The notes beneath the pieces are model-generated. The model made no database searches. It was not told the origin of the DNA and worked only from the letters and a program-made list of their open reading frames with translations. A stretch of 64,000 nt of DNA from Pseudopelobacter sp964542535 (GTDB lineage Bacteria; Desulfobacterota; Desulfuromonadia; Geobacterales; Pseudopelobacteraceae): NCBI GenBank assembly GCA_964542535.1, contig CAZIUE010000016.1, positions 15,399 through 79,398 of the forward strand. The letters are read 5' to 3'. Position 1 is the first letter of the stretch; each line of letters starts with the position of its first letter. Of this stretch, positions 34,019 through 42,177 are shown piece by piece. A program made the translations under genes and the position numbers.

Positions 34019-35301
34019 ACCGCGCCCCCCAGCCCCTCGTCGATGAGGGAAAGCGCCCGCTCCAGCTCGTCGTCACTCAGGGTGAGCGGCGGCACCAGAC
34101 GGAGCACGTTCTGGTCCGGTCCGCAGTTGATGAGCAGCAGCCCCCGCTCCCGGCACCAGGACATCAGGCGCTCGCAGACGCCGGCAGCCGGCGTGCCGTC
34201 CGGCTCCACCAGCTCCACACCGATCATCAGCCCCATCCCCCGCACATCGCCGATCAGCGGCCGCCGGCCCTGCATCTCCCGCAGCCGCGCCATGGCCCGC
34301 TCACCCAACTCGCGGCAGCGGGGAAGGAGTCGCTCGTCGCGGATGGTTTCCATGGTGGCGATGGCCGCGGCGCAGGCAACCGGGTTGCCGCCAAAGGTGG
34401 TGCCGTGGGCCCCGCAGGGCCACTGCTCCATGATCCGGCGCCTGGCCACCACCGCCGAGAGAGGAAAACCAGAGGCGATCCCTTTGGCCACGGTCATGAC
34501 GTCCGGGGTCACCCCGTAGCGCTGGGCCGCGAACCACTCCCCGGTCCGCCCCATGCCGGACTGCACCTCATCGAAGATCAGCAGGCTCCCCTGCTCGTCG
34601 CAGAGCCGACGCAGCCGCTCCAGGAACTCAAGCGGCGCCGGGGCATACCCCCCCTCCCCCAGGACCGGCTCAATAAGGATGGCCGCCACCTCCTCCGGCC
34701 GGATGAGATGTCTGAGCATCTGCTCCAGGGCCTGGAAGCAGGCCAGGGAGCAGCTCTCGGGCCGGAGCCCCAGAGGGCAGCGAAAGCAGTGGGGATAGGG
34801 TGCGTGGAAGACCGAGGGGAGCAGCGGGTGGTAGCGGGAGCGGTAGCGGGCAGAGCTGGTGGTGACCGACACCGCCCCCAGGGTCCGGCCGTGGAAGGCG
34901 CCGCTGAAGGCGACGATCCCCTGGCGGCCGGTGACGAAGCGGGCCAGCTTGAGGGCGCCTTCCACCGCCTCGGCGCCGGCGTTGCTGAAGAAGAGCATGT
35001 CAAGCCCGTGCGGCGTGACCGAGGTGAGCAGCTCAGCCGCCTCGACGGTGGTGTCGTTGTAGTAGATCCCCCCGGTATGGACGTAGCGCTCCAGCTGGCG
35101 GGACACCCGCTCCCGCACCCGGGGATGATCGTGGCCGATGTTCAGCACGGCGATGCCGGTGGCAAAGTCCAGGTAGCGCTTTCCTTCCCGGTCGATGACC
35201 CAGCTCCCCTCTCCCCCGCGGATGGCCAGGGGATGGTAGATGTGCAGGGCCGGGGTGAACACCCGCTCCTGGCGGGCGACGATGTCGGCATTTGTGGTCA
35301 T
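34015..35301 (-). CDS. class III PLP-dependent aminotransferase
   Basis: A 428-residue omega-amino-acid-type aminotransferase. The PLP-binding Lys lies in VMTVAKGIASGFPLSAVVAR (about residue 270), the Asp in LLIFDEVQSGMGRTGEWF (about 240). YLDFATGIAVLNIGHDHPRV and FSNAGAEAVEGALKLARF are the usual N-terminal blocks. An extra Cys-rich insert (HCFRCPLGLRPESCSLACF) is notable and occurs in some 4-aminobutyrate aminotransferase-like enzymes. ATG 35301 follows AAAGGA. It is coupled by a 4-base overlap to the cDPGS-like gene. GABA, 2,4-diaminobutyrate or another substrate cannot be decided. Confidence 0.88.
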   Translation of the reverse strand: MTTNADIVARQERVFTPALHIYHPLAIRGGEGSWVIDREGKRYLDFATGIAVLNIGHDHPRVRERVSRQLERYVHTGGIYYNDTTVEAAELLTSVTPHGLDMLFFSNAGAEAVEGALKLARFVTGRQGIVAFSGAFHGRTLGAVSVTTSSARYRSRYHPLLPSVFHAPYPHCFRCPLGLRPESCSLACFQALEQMLRHLIRPEEVAAILIEPVLGEGGYAPAPLEFLERLRRLCDEQGSLLIFDEVQSGMGRTGEWFAAQRYGVTPDVMTVAKGIASGFPLSAVVARRRIMEQWPCGAHGTTFGGNPVACAAAIATMETIRDERLLPRCRELGERAMARLREMQGRRPLIGDVRGMGLMIGVELVEPDGTPAAGVCERLMSWCRERGLLLINCGPDQNVLRLVPPLTLSDDELERALSLIDEGLGGAV

Positions 35302-35398
35302 GGCGGCGGTCCTTTCGGCATGGGTTGGCTGTCTCGCAGCCGGCGCCTCTCCTGCCGGCGCTCTAACTGAAAAAACCATACGCCCCGCCCCCGGGATG

Positions 35399-36319
35399 TC
35401 AAGAAACCGGGACGGCGCCGCCTCCTGCCTCCTGAGTTCCTCCGTCCACCCCCATATCCGCCATGACCTCCCGGAACTCCCGGTCCGGGGGCGCCTCCAC
35501 GAGCAGCTCCCGCCCCCCGCCATCCATGAGGCGCAGGGAGGCGCAGTGAAGCATCATGCGCGGGGCTGGTTCCCCGCCGTAGGTGGCATCCCCCACGATG
35601 GGGAGGCCGCACGATGCCAGGTGCACCCGGATCTGGTGGGTGCGGCCGGTGAGCGGCCTGGCCTCCACCAGGGCATGACCAGGTGAGGTGGCCAGGAGCC
35701 GGAAACGGGTCAGGGCCGAACGCCCCCCCTCGACGATGCCGTAGCGGGCGCTGGCCACCTTGCCGATGGAGCCGTCCACCTCCCACTCCTCCCGGGGGGG
35801 CGCGCCGCTGACCAGCGCCAGATAGCGCTTCTCCACCTGGCCGTCGTGGAAGCGCTTGGAGAGCCAGGCCGCGGCCCGCTTCTGCTTGGGGAAGAGCATC
35901 ACCCCGGAGGTCCCCCGGTCCAGGCGGTGGATCACTCGGGCCGGCTCGGTGAGCCCCAGGCTCCGGAAGTGCTCCGCCACCCAGTACTCCAGGGTCCCCT
36001 TGAGCTGGTAGGGGGTGCGCTGGGTGTTGATGCCGGCCGGCTTGTTCAGGGCCACCAACTCGGCGTCCTCATGGAGCAGCGCCTCCCGGGGCAGTTCCAG
36101 CTCGCGGAAGCGCCCCGGCTCCATCACCCCCACCTCGATGGTGTCGCCGCTCTTCACCGTGCGCGAGGCGACCCGCACCATGCCGCCGTTCAGGCTGCAT
36201 CCACCCCGGTCGATGATCCGCCGCGCCTCGGACCTGCTCACCCGGTCGCAGAGGAGCGACACCGCCTCGTCCAGCCGCCGGCCGGAGATATCTTCGTTGA
36301 CTGTTTTCCTGACTATCAT
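35399..36319 (-). CDS. RluA-family pseudouridine synthase
   Basis: A 306-residue RNA pseudouridine synthase. An N-terminal S4 RNA-binding domain (SRSEARRIIDRGGCSLNGGM, about 28-47) precedes the catalytic core. Catalytic Asp lies in RVIHRLDRGTSGVMLF (HRLDxxTSG, about residue 137). RPLTGRTHQIRVHLASCGLP and IVGDATYGG complete the RluA signature. It modifies uridine in rRNA or tRNA; the exact site is not deducible. The opposite-strand methyltransferase gene starts 86 bases away, divergently. Confidence 0.92.
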   Translation of the reverse strand: MIVRKTVNEDISGRRLDEAVSLLCDRVSRSEARRIIDRGGCSLNGGMVRVASRTVKSGDTIEVGVMEPGRFRELELPREALLHEDAELVALNKPAGINTQRTPYQLKGTLEYWVAEHFRSLGLTEPARVIHRLDRGTSGVMLFPKQKRAAAWLSKRFHDGQVEKRYLALVSGAPPREEWEVDGSIGKVASARYGIVEGGRSALTRFRLLATSPGHALVEARPLTGRTHQIRVHLASCGLPIVGDATYGGEPAPRMMLHCASLRLMDGGGRELLVEAPPDREFREVMADMGVDGGTQEAGGGAVPVS

Positions 36320-36404
36320 GCCCCGTTTCTACCCTCTGGCGACGGAGGATGCAAACGAATTTCGCGGTGGCGAAACAGGGGCATATCTGCTATCGTGCCC
36401 AACC

Positions 36405-36995
36405 ATGTCCCGACCAGCCACACCCACAAGCCCGCTGCTGCGCGGCCCGACCAGCCTCGCTCACCTGCTCATGGAGCGTTTCCTCAGCCCCGGCGACAGG
36501 GCGGTGGACGCCACCTGCGGCAACGGTCACGACACGCTGCTGCTTGCCCGGCTGGTGGGACCGGAGGGGCGCGTCTGGGCCTTCGACATCCAGGAGAAGG
36601 CCCTGGAGGCCACCCGCACAAGGCTGGAGCAGGCGGGCCTGGCCGAACAGGTGGATCTGCTCCTGGCCGGGCACGAGACCATGGCCGACCACATCCCCTC
36701 CCCGGTCAACGGGATGCTCTTCAACCTGGGGTACCTCCCCGGCGGCGACCGGAACCTCATCACCCGGACGGAGACCACCCGGACGGCCCTGGAGCACGCG
36801 CTGTCCCTGCTCCTCCCCGGCGGCGTCCTGGCCGTTACCGCCTACCCCGGTCACGAGGGGGGCAACGATGAGGAGACGATGCTGATGGAATGGGCCGCCG
36901 CCCTCCCCCAGCGTTCGTTCCACGTCTGGAGCATGGGGCAGCCCAACACCCCCGCCGACGCCCCCCACCTGGTCCTGGTCCAGAGGTGTTCCTGA
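36405..36995 (+). CDS. YtqB-type class I SAM-dependent methyltransferase
   Basis: A 196-residue protein of the putative rRNA methylase family (Pfam PF06962). SAM-binding motif I is AVDATCGNGHDTLLLARLVG (about residues 32-51). Motif II is VWAFDIQEKALEATRTRLEQ, and the family motif FNLGYLPGGDRNLITR follows (about 105-120). In Bacillus, relatives methylate the tRNA 5-aminomethyluridine derivative, so tRNA modification is likely. Its stop codon overlaps the start of hpnI (TGATG), which implies coupling, though the functions seem unrelated. Confidence 0.85.
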   Translation: MSRPATPTSPLLRGPTSLAHLLMERFLSPGDRAVDATCGNGHDTLLLARLVGPEGRVWAFDIQEKALEATRTRLEQAGLAEQVDLLLAGHETMADHIPSPVNGMLFNLGYLPGGDRNLITRTETTRTALEHALSLLLPGGVLAVTAYPGHEGGNDEETMLMEWAAALPQRSFHVWSMGQPNTPADAPHLVLVQRCS

Positions 36996-38137
36996 TGCTG
37001 CGCACTCTGCTCCCGTTCCTGGTCACGCTGCCGGCCCTGGCCTACTGCCTGCTCTCCCTGGTCTGCGGGCGCCGCTATTTCCGTTCCCCCCGCCGCCCCT
37101 GCTGCTCCGCGCCCCCGGCTGTATCGATCCTCAAGCCGGTCAAGGGGATGGATCAGGAGAGCTACGAAAACTTCGCTTCCTTCTGTTGCCAGGAGTATGC
37201 CGGGGAGATACAGCTGCTCTTTGCCGTGGCATCGGCCGAGGATCCGGCCATCCCGGTGATCCGCCGGCTGATGGCCGATTACCCGGACCGAGATATTTCC
37301 TTAAACGTCAACCCGGCCATCCACGGTCCCAACTACAAGGTCTCCAACCTGATCAACGCCTTCCCCAAGGCAAAACACGACATCGTCATCGTCTGCGACA
37401 GCGACATCCGGGTCTCACCCGGCTACCTTTCATCGGTCTGCTCCCACTTCCGCGACCCGAGGGTCGGTCTGGTGACCTCACTCTACCGCACCTCGCAGGT
37501 GCACGGCATCGCCACCGCCATGGAGGCCACCGGTTTCACCACCGAGATGATTCCCAACGTTATGGTGGCGTTGCAGCTGGAGGGGCTCTCCTTCGCCCTG
37601 GGCGCCTCCATGGCGGTCCGGCGCGAGGCGCTCCTCTCCATGGGTGGGTTCGAGGCGCTGGCCGACTATCTGGCGGACGATTACCAGCTGGGCAACAAGA
37701 TCCACCGCATGGGGTGGCGCATCGCCCTGGACGACTGCTTCGTGGAGAGCATGGTCGCGGCGGAAAACCTGGCGACCACCTTCAGCCGGCAGCTGCGCTG
37801 GGCCCGCACCATGCGGGTCAGCCGCCCCGGGGGGTACCTGGCCTCCGGCATCACCCTCCCCTTCCCGACGGCCCTGCTGGCGACCATGATCGCCCCCTCG
37901 CCCGGTGTCGCCCTTTCGGCAACGGGACTGCTCTACCTGGTACGGCTCAGTGTCGCCACCATCTTCAGCCGCGGCCTCGTTCGGGACAACCTGCTCCCGT
38001 GCTGGCTCTGGCTGATCCCCCCGAGGGACATGCTGTCGTTTTTCAGCTGGGCGCTCTCCTTCCTGGGCAACCGGGTGGAGTGGCGCGGCAGCCGCTTCCT
38101 GCTGAAACCGGGGGGCAAACTGGAGGAGCTGGTCTGA
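36995..38137 (+). CDS. hpnI: hopanoid glycosyltransferase HpnI
   Basis: A 380-residue membrane glycosyltransferase of the ceramide-glucosyltransferase-like GT2/GT21 group. HpnI adds N-acetylglucosamine to bacteriohopanetetrol, an early step to bacteriohopanetetrol cyclitol ether. Motifs are PAVSILKPVKGMDQESYENF, HDIVIVCDSDIRVSPGYL (DxD-like), LADYLADDYQLGNKI, and the FSRQLRWARTMR (Q/RxxRW) segment. Transmembrane helices lie at both ends. It starts at ATG 36995 overlapping the previous stop. The Mla-type transport genes follow 103 bases later, linking hopanoid modification to envelope lipid trafficking. No other hopanoid genes are in the window. Confidence 0.9.
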   Translation: MLRTLLPFLVTLPALAYCLLSLVCGRRYFRSPRRPCCSAPPAVSILKPVKGMDQESYENFASFCCQEYAGEIQLLFAVASAEDPAIPVIRRLMADYPDRDISLNVNPAIHGPNYKVSNLINAFPKAKHDIVIVCDSDIRVSPGYLSSVCSHFRDPRVGLVTSLYRTSQVHGIATAMEATGFTTEMIPNVMVALQLEGLSFALGASMAVRREALLSMGGFEALADYLADDYQLGNKIHRMGWRIALDDCFVESMVAAENLATTFSRQLRWARTMRVSRPGGYLASGITLPFPTALLATMIAPSPGVALSATGLLYLVRLSVATIFSRGLVRDNLLPCWLWLIPPRDMLSFFSWALSFLGNRVEWRGSRFLLKPGGKLEELV

Positions 38138-38240
38138 TGCGACACGGGGTCCGAGGCCCGTCCAGAGCCCTTTTCCACTTTACTTTTACTAAAAGCGTGC
38201 AGTATAAACATAGGTCGCACAACCATCGAGGTACTACGTT

Positions 38241-39011
38241 TTGTCTTCACTGATTCAGGCAATAGGCCACAGGACCGTTTGTTCCCTGCGCATGCTGGGA
38301 AGATTGGGGTGGTTCCTGATCCACTCCCTGACCACCATGATCCGTACACCGGGAAACCCGGTGCATGTCCTCAAGCAGCTCTCCTTCATCGGCGCCAAAT
38401 CCCTCTTCGTCATCTTCCTGACCGCGGCCTTCACCGGCATGGTGCTGGGGCTTCAGGGGTACTACACCCTGACCAAATTCGGTTCCGAGGGAATGCTGGG
38501 GACGGCGGTGGCCCTCTCACTCATCCGCGAGCTGGGACCGGTGCTTACGGCGTTGATGGTCACCGGCCGGGCCGGCAGCGCCATCACCGCTGAGATCGGC
38601 ATCATGCGCATCACCGAGCAGATCGACGCCCTGGAGACCATGGCCCTTGACCCGTTCAAGTATCTGATCGTTCCCAAGCTGATCGCCGCTATGATCGCCC
38701 TGCCGCTCCTCTGCGCCATCTTCGACACGGTGGGGATCTTCGGCGGCTGGCTGGTGGGGGTCAAACTGCTGGGGGTCAATCAGGGGGCCTACTTCTACGA
38801 GATGGAAAAATCGGTGGTCTGGCGCGACGTTTATTCCGGTTTTGCCAAGTCCTTTTCCTTTGGCGTGATCATCGCCTGGATCGGGTGCTACAAGGGATAC
38901 TTCGCCGGCCACGGTGCCGAAGGGGTCTCCCGGGCCACCACCGAGGCGGTGGTGCTCACCTCGGTGCTGATCCTGATCTGGGACTACTTCCTCACATCGG
39001 TGCTCTTGTGA
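38241..39011 (+). CDS. mlaE: MlaE-type ABC transporter permease
   Basis: A 256-residue inner-membrane permease of the MlaE/TTG2B family. Characteristic blocks are FTGMVLGLQGYYTLTKFGSE, ALSLIRELGPVLTALMVTGR, AGSAITAEIGIMRITEQIDA and LETMALDPFKYLIVPKLIAA. It pairs with the MlaF ATPase and MlaD to move phospholipids or related lipids. It starts at TTG 38241, within a plausible leader whose -10 TATAAA lies near 38204. Its stop overlaps the next gene. Confidence 0.92.
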   Translation: MSSLIQAIGHRTVCSLRMLGRLGWFLIHSLTTMIRTPGNPVHVLKQLSFIGAKSLFVIFLTAAFTGMVLGLQGYYTLTKFGSEGMLGTAVALSLIRELGPVLTALMVTGRAGSAITAEIGIMRITEQIDALETMALDPFKYLIVPKLIAAMIALPLLCAIFDTVGIFGGWLVGVKLLGVNQGAYFYEMEKSVVWRDVYSGFAKSFSFGVIIAWIGCYKGYFAGHGAEGVSRATTEAVVLTSVLILIWDYFLTSVLL

Positions 39012-39754
39012 TCAGACTGACCAACGTACATAAGTCCTTCGGTTCCCAAACGGTCCTGAACGGCCTGGATCTCACCATCCCCGCCGGAGAAATTACCGCC
39101 ATCATCGGCCCCAGCGGCGAAGGCAAGAGCGTGCTGATCAAGCACATGATCGGCCTTCTGAAACCGGACAGCGGCAACGTGGAAGTGGATGGCGAGAGCA
39201 TCCTGGGCTTGCGCCGCAGCCAGATGAACCACGTGCGCGAGAAGTTCGGCATGCTCTTCCAGGGAGCGGCACTGTTCGACTCCATGAACGTCTTCGAGAA
39301 CGTGGCCTTCCCCCTGCGGGAGAAAACCAGGCTTTCCAAGGAAGAGATCCGGATGCGGGTGCTCTCTGCCCTGGAGGATGTGGGCCTGAAGAACGTGGAG
39401 CGCAAATTCACCGACGAGTTGTCAGGGGGCATGAAAAAGCGGGTGGGACTGGCCCGGGCGCTGCTGCTCAACCCCAAGATCATCCTCTTCGACGAGCCGA
39501 CCACCGGGCTGGACCCGATCATCAAGCGTGCCATCCACCAGCTGATCAGCGACACCCACGCCAGGTTCGGCTTCACCGCCGTGATCGTCTCCCACGAAAT
39601 TCCGGAAATTTTCGACTTCGCCCAGAATGTGGCCATGCTCTACAAGGGCAAGATCCTGCAGTTCGGGACCTCCGGCGAGATCAGGAACTCCACCCATCCG
39701 GTGGTGAGGCAGTTCATCAGCGGCGACTTGGACGGCCCCATTCAGCTGGTATAA
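39008..39754 (+). CDS. mlaF: MlaF-type ABC transporter ATPase
   Basis: A 248-residue ABC ATPase. GTG 39008 overlaps the mlaE stop by four bases (GTGA) and is taken as the start; the open frame to 38885 is discounted. Walker A is IIGPSGEGKSVLIKHMIGLL (with the Glu typical of the Mla group), the signature is ELSGGMKKRVGLARALLL, and Walker B is IILFDEPTTGLDP. It energises lipid transfer through MlaE and MlaD, at the inner face of the cytoplasmic membrane. Confidence 0.93.
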   Translation: MIRLTNVHKSFGSQTVLNGLDLTIPAGEITAIIGPSGEGKSVLIKHMIGLLKPDSGNVEVDGESILGLRRSQMNHVREKFGMLFQGAALFDSMNVFENVAFPLREKTRLSKEEIRMRVLSALEDVGLKNVERKFTDELSGGMKKRVGLARALLLNPKIILFDEPTTGLDPIIKRAIHQLISDTHARFGFTAVIVSHEIPEIFDFAQNVAMLYKGKILQFGTSGEIRNSTHPVVRQFISGDLDGPIQLV

Positions 39755-39783
39755 TTCTCAGATTCCATGGACAAGGTGTGTAT

Positions 39784-40236
39784 ATGAATACGGCAAAACT
39801 GGAAATGGCGGTCGGTGTCTTTATGCTCGTCGGCATACTCTGCCTGGGGTACATCTCCATCAAACTGGGTAAAATGGAGATCCTGGGAGGCAACTATTAC
39901 ACCATATCAGCCAGCTTCGATTCGGTGTCGGGGCTCAAGCCGGGCGCGGGCATCGAAGTGGCCGGCGTGGAGGTGGGGAAGGTCGAGCGCATCACCCTTG
40001 ATCCCCAGAGCCCGGACCGCGCCCTGGCGTACATGAAAATCAAGAGCGACGTCAAAATATCGGACGACGTGATCGCTTCGGTGCGCACCAGCGGCATCAT
40101 CGGCGACAAGTTCATCAAGCTCAAACCGGGCGGCTCAGAGACCTACCTGAAGAGCAACGACAGGATTCTGGAAACCGAATCAGCCATCGACATCGAGGAA
40201 CTGGTCAGCAAATTCATCCACGGCAAGGTGGAATAG
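39784..40236 (+). CDS. mlaD: MlaD-type MCE-domain protein
   Basis: A 150-residue protein with one N-terminal transmembrane helix (MAVGVFMLVGILCLGYISI) and a single MCE domain (FDSVSGLKPGAGIEVAGVEV, SDDVIASVRTSGIIGDKFIK, about residues 40-115). MlaD forms a hexameric ring in the periplasm above MlaE and handles the transported lipid. GTG 39778, two codons upstream, is a possible alternative start. Downstream mlaA and mlaC follow in the same direction. Confidence 0.92.
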   Translation: MNTAKLEMAVGVFMLVGILCLGYISIKLGKMEILGGNYYTISASFDSVSGLKPGAGIEVAGVEVGKVERITLDPQSPDRALAYMKIKSDVKISDDVIASVRTSGIIGDKFIKLKPGGSETYLKSNDRILETESAIDIEELVSKFIHGKVE

Positions 40237-40288
40237 CAGCCTGGGGCCGGACGCAGCCGGACGCCCAGCCGGAAAGAGGACAGAAGAC

Positions 40289-41110
40289 ATGATCGCTAAA
40301 AAACTGTGTGGAGTGCTGCTCGCCGCGGCCATGCTGCTGCCGGGCGCCGCCCAGGCCGACGGCTCACCCGACCAGGCCGCCATTGCAACAACGGCCAGCA
40401 AAGCCGCCCCGGAGGCATCACGGGCAGAGCAATCGACTGGAGCCGAGGCCACCCTCCCCACCGGGGAGGACACGGATGACGAGTACAACAACGGCGTCGA
40501 AGAGGTAACCATCGCCGACCCGATCGAGCCGCTGAACCGCGCCATGTTCACCTTCAACGACAAGCTCTACTTCTGGGTGCTCAAGCCCGCCGCCAAGGGC
40601 TACAACTACGTCGTCCCGGAACCGGCGCGCGTCTCGGTGCGCAACTTTTTCCATAACGTCAAGGCGCCGATCCGGTTCGTCAACACCCTCCTGCAGGGCA
40701 AGTTCGAGGGCGCCAGCACCGAGCTGGCCCGCTTCGGCATCAACAGCACCATCGGCCTGGCTGGCTTTTTCGATGTCGCCACGAGTCATTTCGAACTTCC
40801 TTCCTATGACGAGGATTTCGGCCAGACCCTGGGGTTCTACGGCATGGGGGGCATGATGTACATCGTCTGGCCGTTCCTGGGCCCGTCAACAGTGCGCGAC
40901 TCCATCGGCATGGTTGGTGATTCCGCGGCGAGCCCCGCCGGGTATTTCATCCCCGTGGCAGCCACCCTTGGCGCAAAGGCATACGAAACCCTCAACAAGA
41001 CTTCCCTGGAACTGGGAACCTATGAAGACATCATCGCCGCCTCGGTCGAGCCCTACGTCGGCGTGAGAGACGGTTTCATCCAGCTCCGCAACAAACAGAT
41101 CAACAAGTAA
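40289..41110 (+). CDS. mlaA: MlaA/VacJ-family outer-membrane lipid-asymmetry protein
   Basis: A 273-residue protein with a cleavable signal (MIAKKLCGVLLAAAMLLPGAAQA). It lacks a lipobox Cys after the signal, unlike E. coli MlaA. The MlaA core begins at about residue 72: DPIEPLNRAMFTFNDKLYFW, NVKAPIRFVNTLLQGKF, RFGINSTIGLAGFFDVA and EDFGQTLGFYGM. MlaA sits as a ring in the outer membrane and passes misplaced lipids to MlaC. The acidic linker (TGEDTDDEYNNGVEEV) is a local feature. AGAGGACAG precedes the start. Confidence 0.92.
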   Translation: MIAKKLCGVLLAAAMLLPGAAQADGSPDQAAIATTASKAAPEASRAEQSTGAEATLPTGEDTDDEYNNGVEEVTIADPIEPLNRAMFTFNDKLYFWVLKPAAKGYNYVVPEPARVSVRNFFHNVKAPIRFVNTLLQGKFEGASTELARFGINSTIGLAGFFDVATSHFELPSYDEDFGQTLGFYGMGGMMYIVWPFLGPSTVRDSIGMVGDSAASPAGYFIPVAATLGAKAYETLNKTSLELGTYEDIIAASVEPYVGVRDGFIQLRNKQINK

Positions 41111-41129
41111 TCCACAGGAGGAATTATCC

Positions 41130-41729
41130 ATGCTGCAACGTACGATCCTCATACTGCTGGCGCTCTGCTTCGCCGCCACCCAGGCTCTGGCCACTCCCAC
41201 CGACGACGTCAGAACCACCGTCGACCAGGTGATCCGCATTGTTTCCGACAAAAACCTGAAGCACAACGATCACAAACGCCGCCAGGAGCTGAAGAAATCC
41301 ATCAGCATGGTCTTCGACTACAGTGAGATGGCCAAGCGTTCCCTGGGCAAGCACTGGAACGCCCGCAGCCAGGCGGAACGGAACCAGTTCTCCGACCTGT
41401 TCGCCAATTTGCTGGAAAAGACCTACGCCAACAAGATCGAGTCTTACAACAATGAAAAAGTGATCTACCTCAAAGAGAATATCGCCGGCAACCGGGCCGA
41501 GGTAAAATCAAAAGTCGTTACAGCGAAACGGGATGAGTACACCATGGACTACCGCCTGCTCAACAAGGGGGGAAAATGGATGGTGTATGACGTCGTCATC
41601 GAGGGGGTCAGCCTCGTCTCAAATTATCGCAGTCAATTCAACAAGATAATAACAGCAAACGGCTACGACGACCTGGTCAGGAAGCTCCAGGGAAAATCCG
41701 GCGACTTGCACGCCCCCCAGGTGAATTAA
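41130..41729 (+). CDS. mlaC: MlaC-type periplasmic lipid carrier
   Basis: A 199-residue protein with signal peptide (cleavage near TQALA) and the Tol-Tol-Ttg2 (MlaC) fold: VRTTVDQVIRIVSDKNLK, MAKRSLGKHWNARSQAERNQ, and YDVVIEGVSLVSNYRSQFNK. It shuttles lipid between MlaA and the MlaFED complex across the periplasm. In hopanoid clusters the related HpnM occupies this slot; with hpnI upstream, a role in hopanoid as well as phospholipid traffic is possible (inference). AGGAGGA precedes the ATG. It closes the operon. Confidence 0.92.
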   Translation: MLQRTILILLALCFAATQALATPTDDVRTTVDQVIRIVSDKNLKHNDHKRRQELKKSISMVFDYSEMAKRSLGKHWNARSQAERNQFSDLFANLLEKTYANKIESYNNEKVIYLKENIAGNRAEVKSKVVTAKRDEYTMDYRLLNKGGKWMVYDVVIEGVSLVSNYRSQFNKIITANGYDDLVRKLQGKSGDLHAPQVN

Positions 41730-41733
41730 TTTC

Positions 41734-41762
41734 TTGACACCCGGTTTCACCCTATGTTAAAC
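41734..41762 (+). promoter_or_regulatory. probable sigma-70 promoter of the cold-shock gene
   Basis: TTGACA (41734-41739) and TTAAAC (41757-41762) are separated by 17 bases. The start codon of csp lies about 150 bases downstream, giving a long structured 5' leader like that of E. coli cspA. Confidence 0.5.
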
Positions 41763-41917
41763 GACGTTTGCAGCAAGTTTCGGAAGTTACTGCAGAACGT
41801 TGAAGAACCAGTGTTATATTCGGCTTTGCGGTTTTCCTGCACCAGACTCCGGAAACTTTGGCGGTAGTACCACACACATGTTCCGGCATGGATCCGGAGA
41901 AAAAGGAGGTAGGAGAG

Positions 41918-42121
41918 ATGGCAAAGGGTAAGGTTAAATGGTTCAACGATACGAAGGGTTTCGGCTTTATCGAGCAGGAAGGTGGCGAAGATGTTTTCGT
42001 GCACTTCTCCGCTATCCAGGGTGAAGGTTTCAAAACCCTCTCCGAAGGAGACGAAGTGACCTTCGACATCACCCAGGGTCCCAAGGGTCTTCAGTCCGCC
42101 AACGTGGTAAAAGTCCGCTAA
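41918..42121 (+). CDS. cold-shock domain protein
   Basis: A 67-residue CspA-family RNA chaperone. The two nucleic-acid-binding motifs are KGFGFIEQEGG (RNP1) and DVFVHFSAI (RNP2). MAKGKVKWFNDTKGFGFI is the canonical opening, so ATG 41918 behind AGGAGG and GGAGAG is chosen over an upstream in-frame ATG. It melts RNA structure at low temperature or during growth transitions. A long leader precedes it and a strong intrinsic terminator follows. Confidence 0.95.
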   Translation: MAKGKVKWFNDTKGFGFIEQEGGEDVFVHFSAIQGEGFKTLSEGDEVTFDITQGPKGLQSANVVKVR

Positions 42122-42150
42122 TCCTTTCACATCTTCAAGACCCAAAAAAT

Positions 42151-42177
42151 CCGCTGAGCGATCAGCGGGTTTTTTTT
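42151..42177. terminator. bidirectional intrinsic terminator, csp / ygiQ
   Basis: CCGCTGA-GCGA-TCAGCGG followed by G and eight T on the plus strand; six A before the hairpin supply T on the minus strand. The stop codon of the convergent YgiQ gene (42164-42162) lies inside the hairpin, and the T-run encodes its last Lys residues. Confidence 0.9.

Noticed and set aside
31835..34519. An 894-codon open frame on the plus strand
   Set aside because: It runs across the rhomboid gene in another frame and opposite the cDPGS-like and aminotransferase genes; low-complexity and without motifs.
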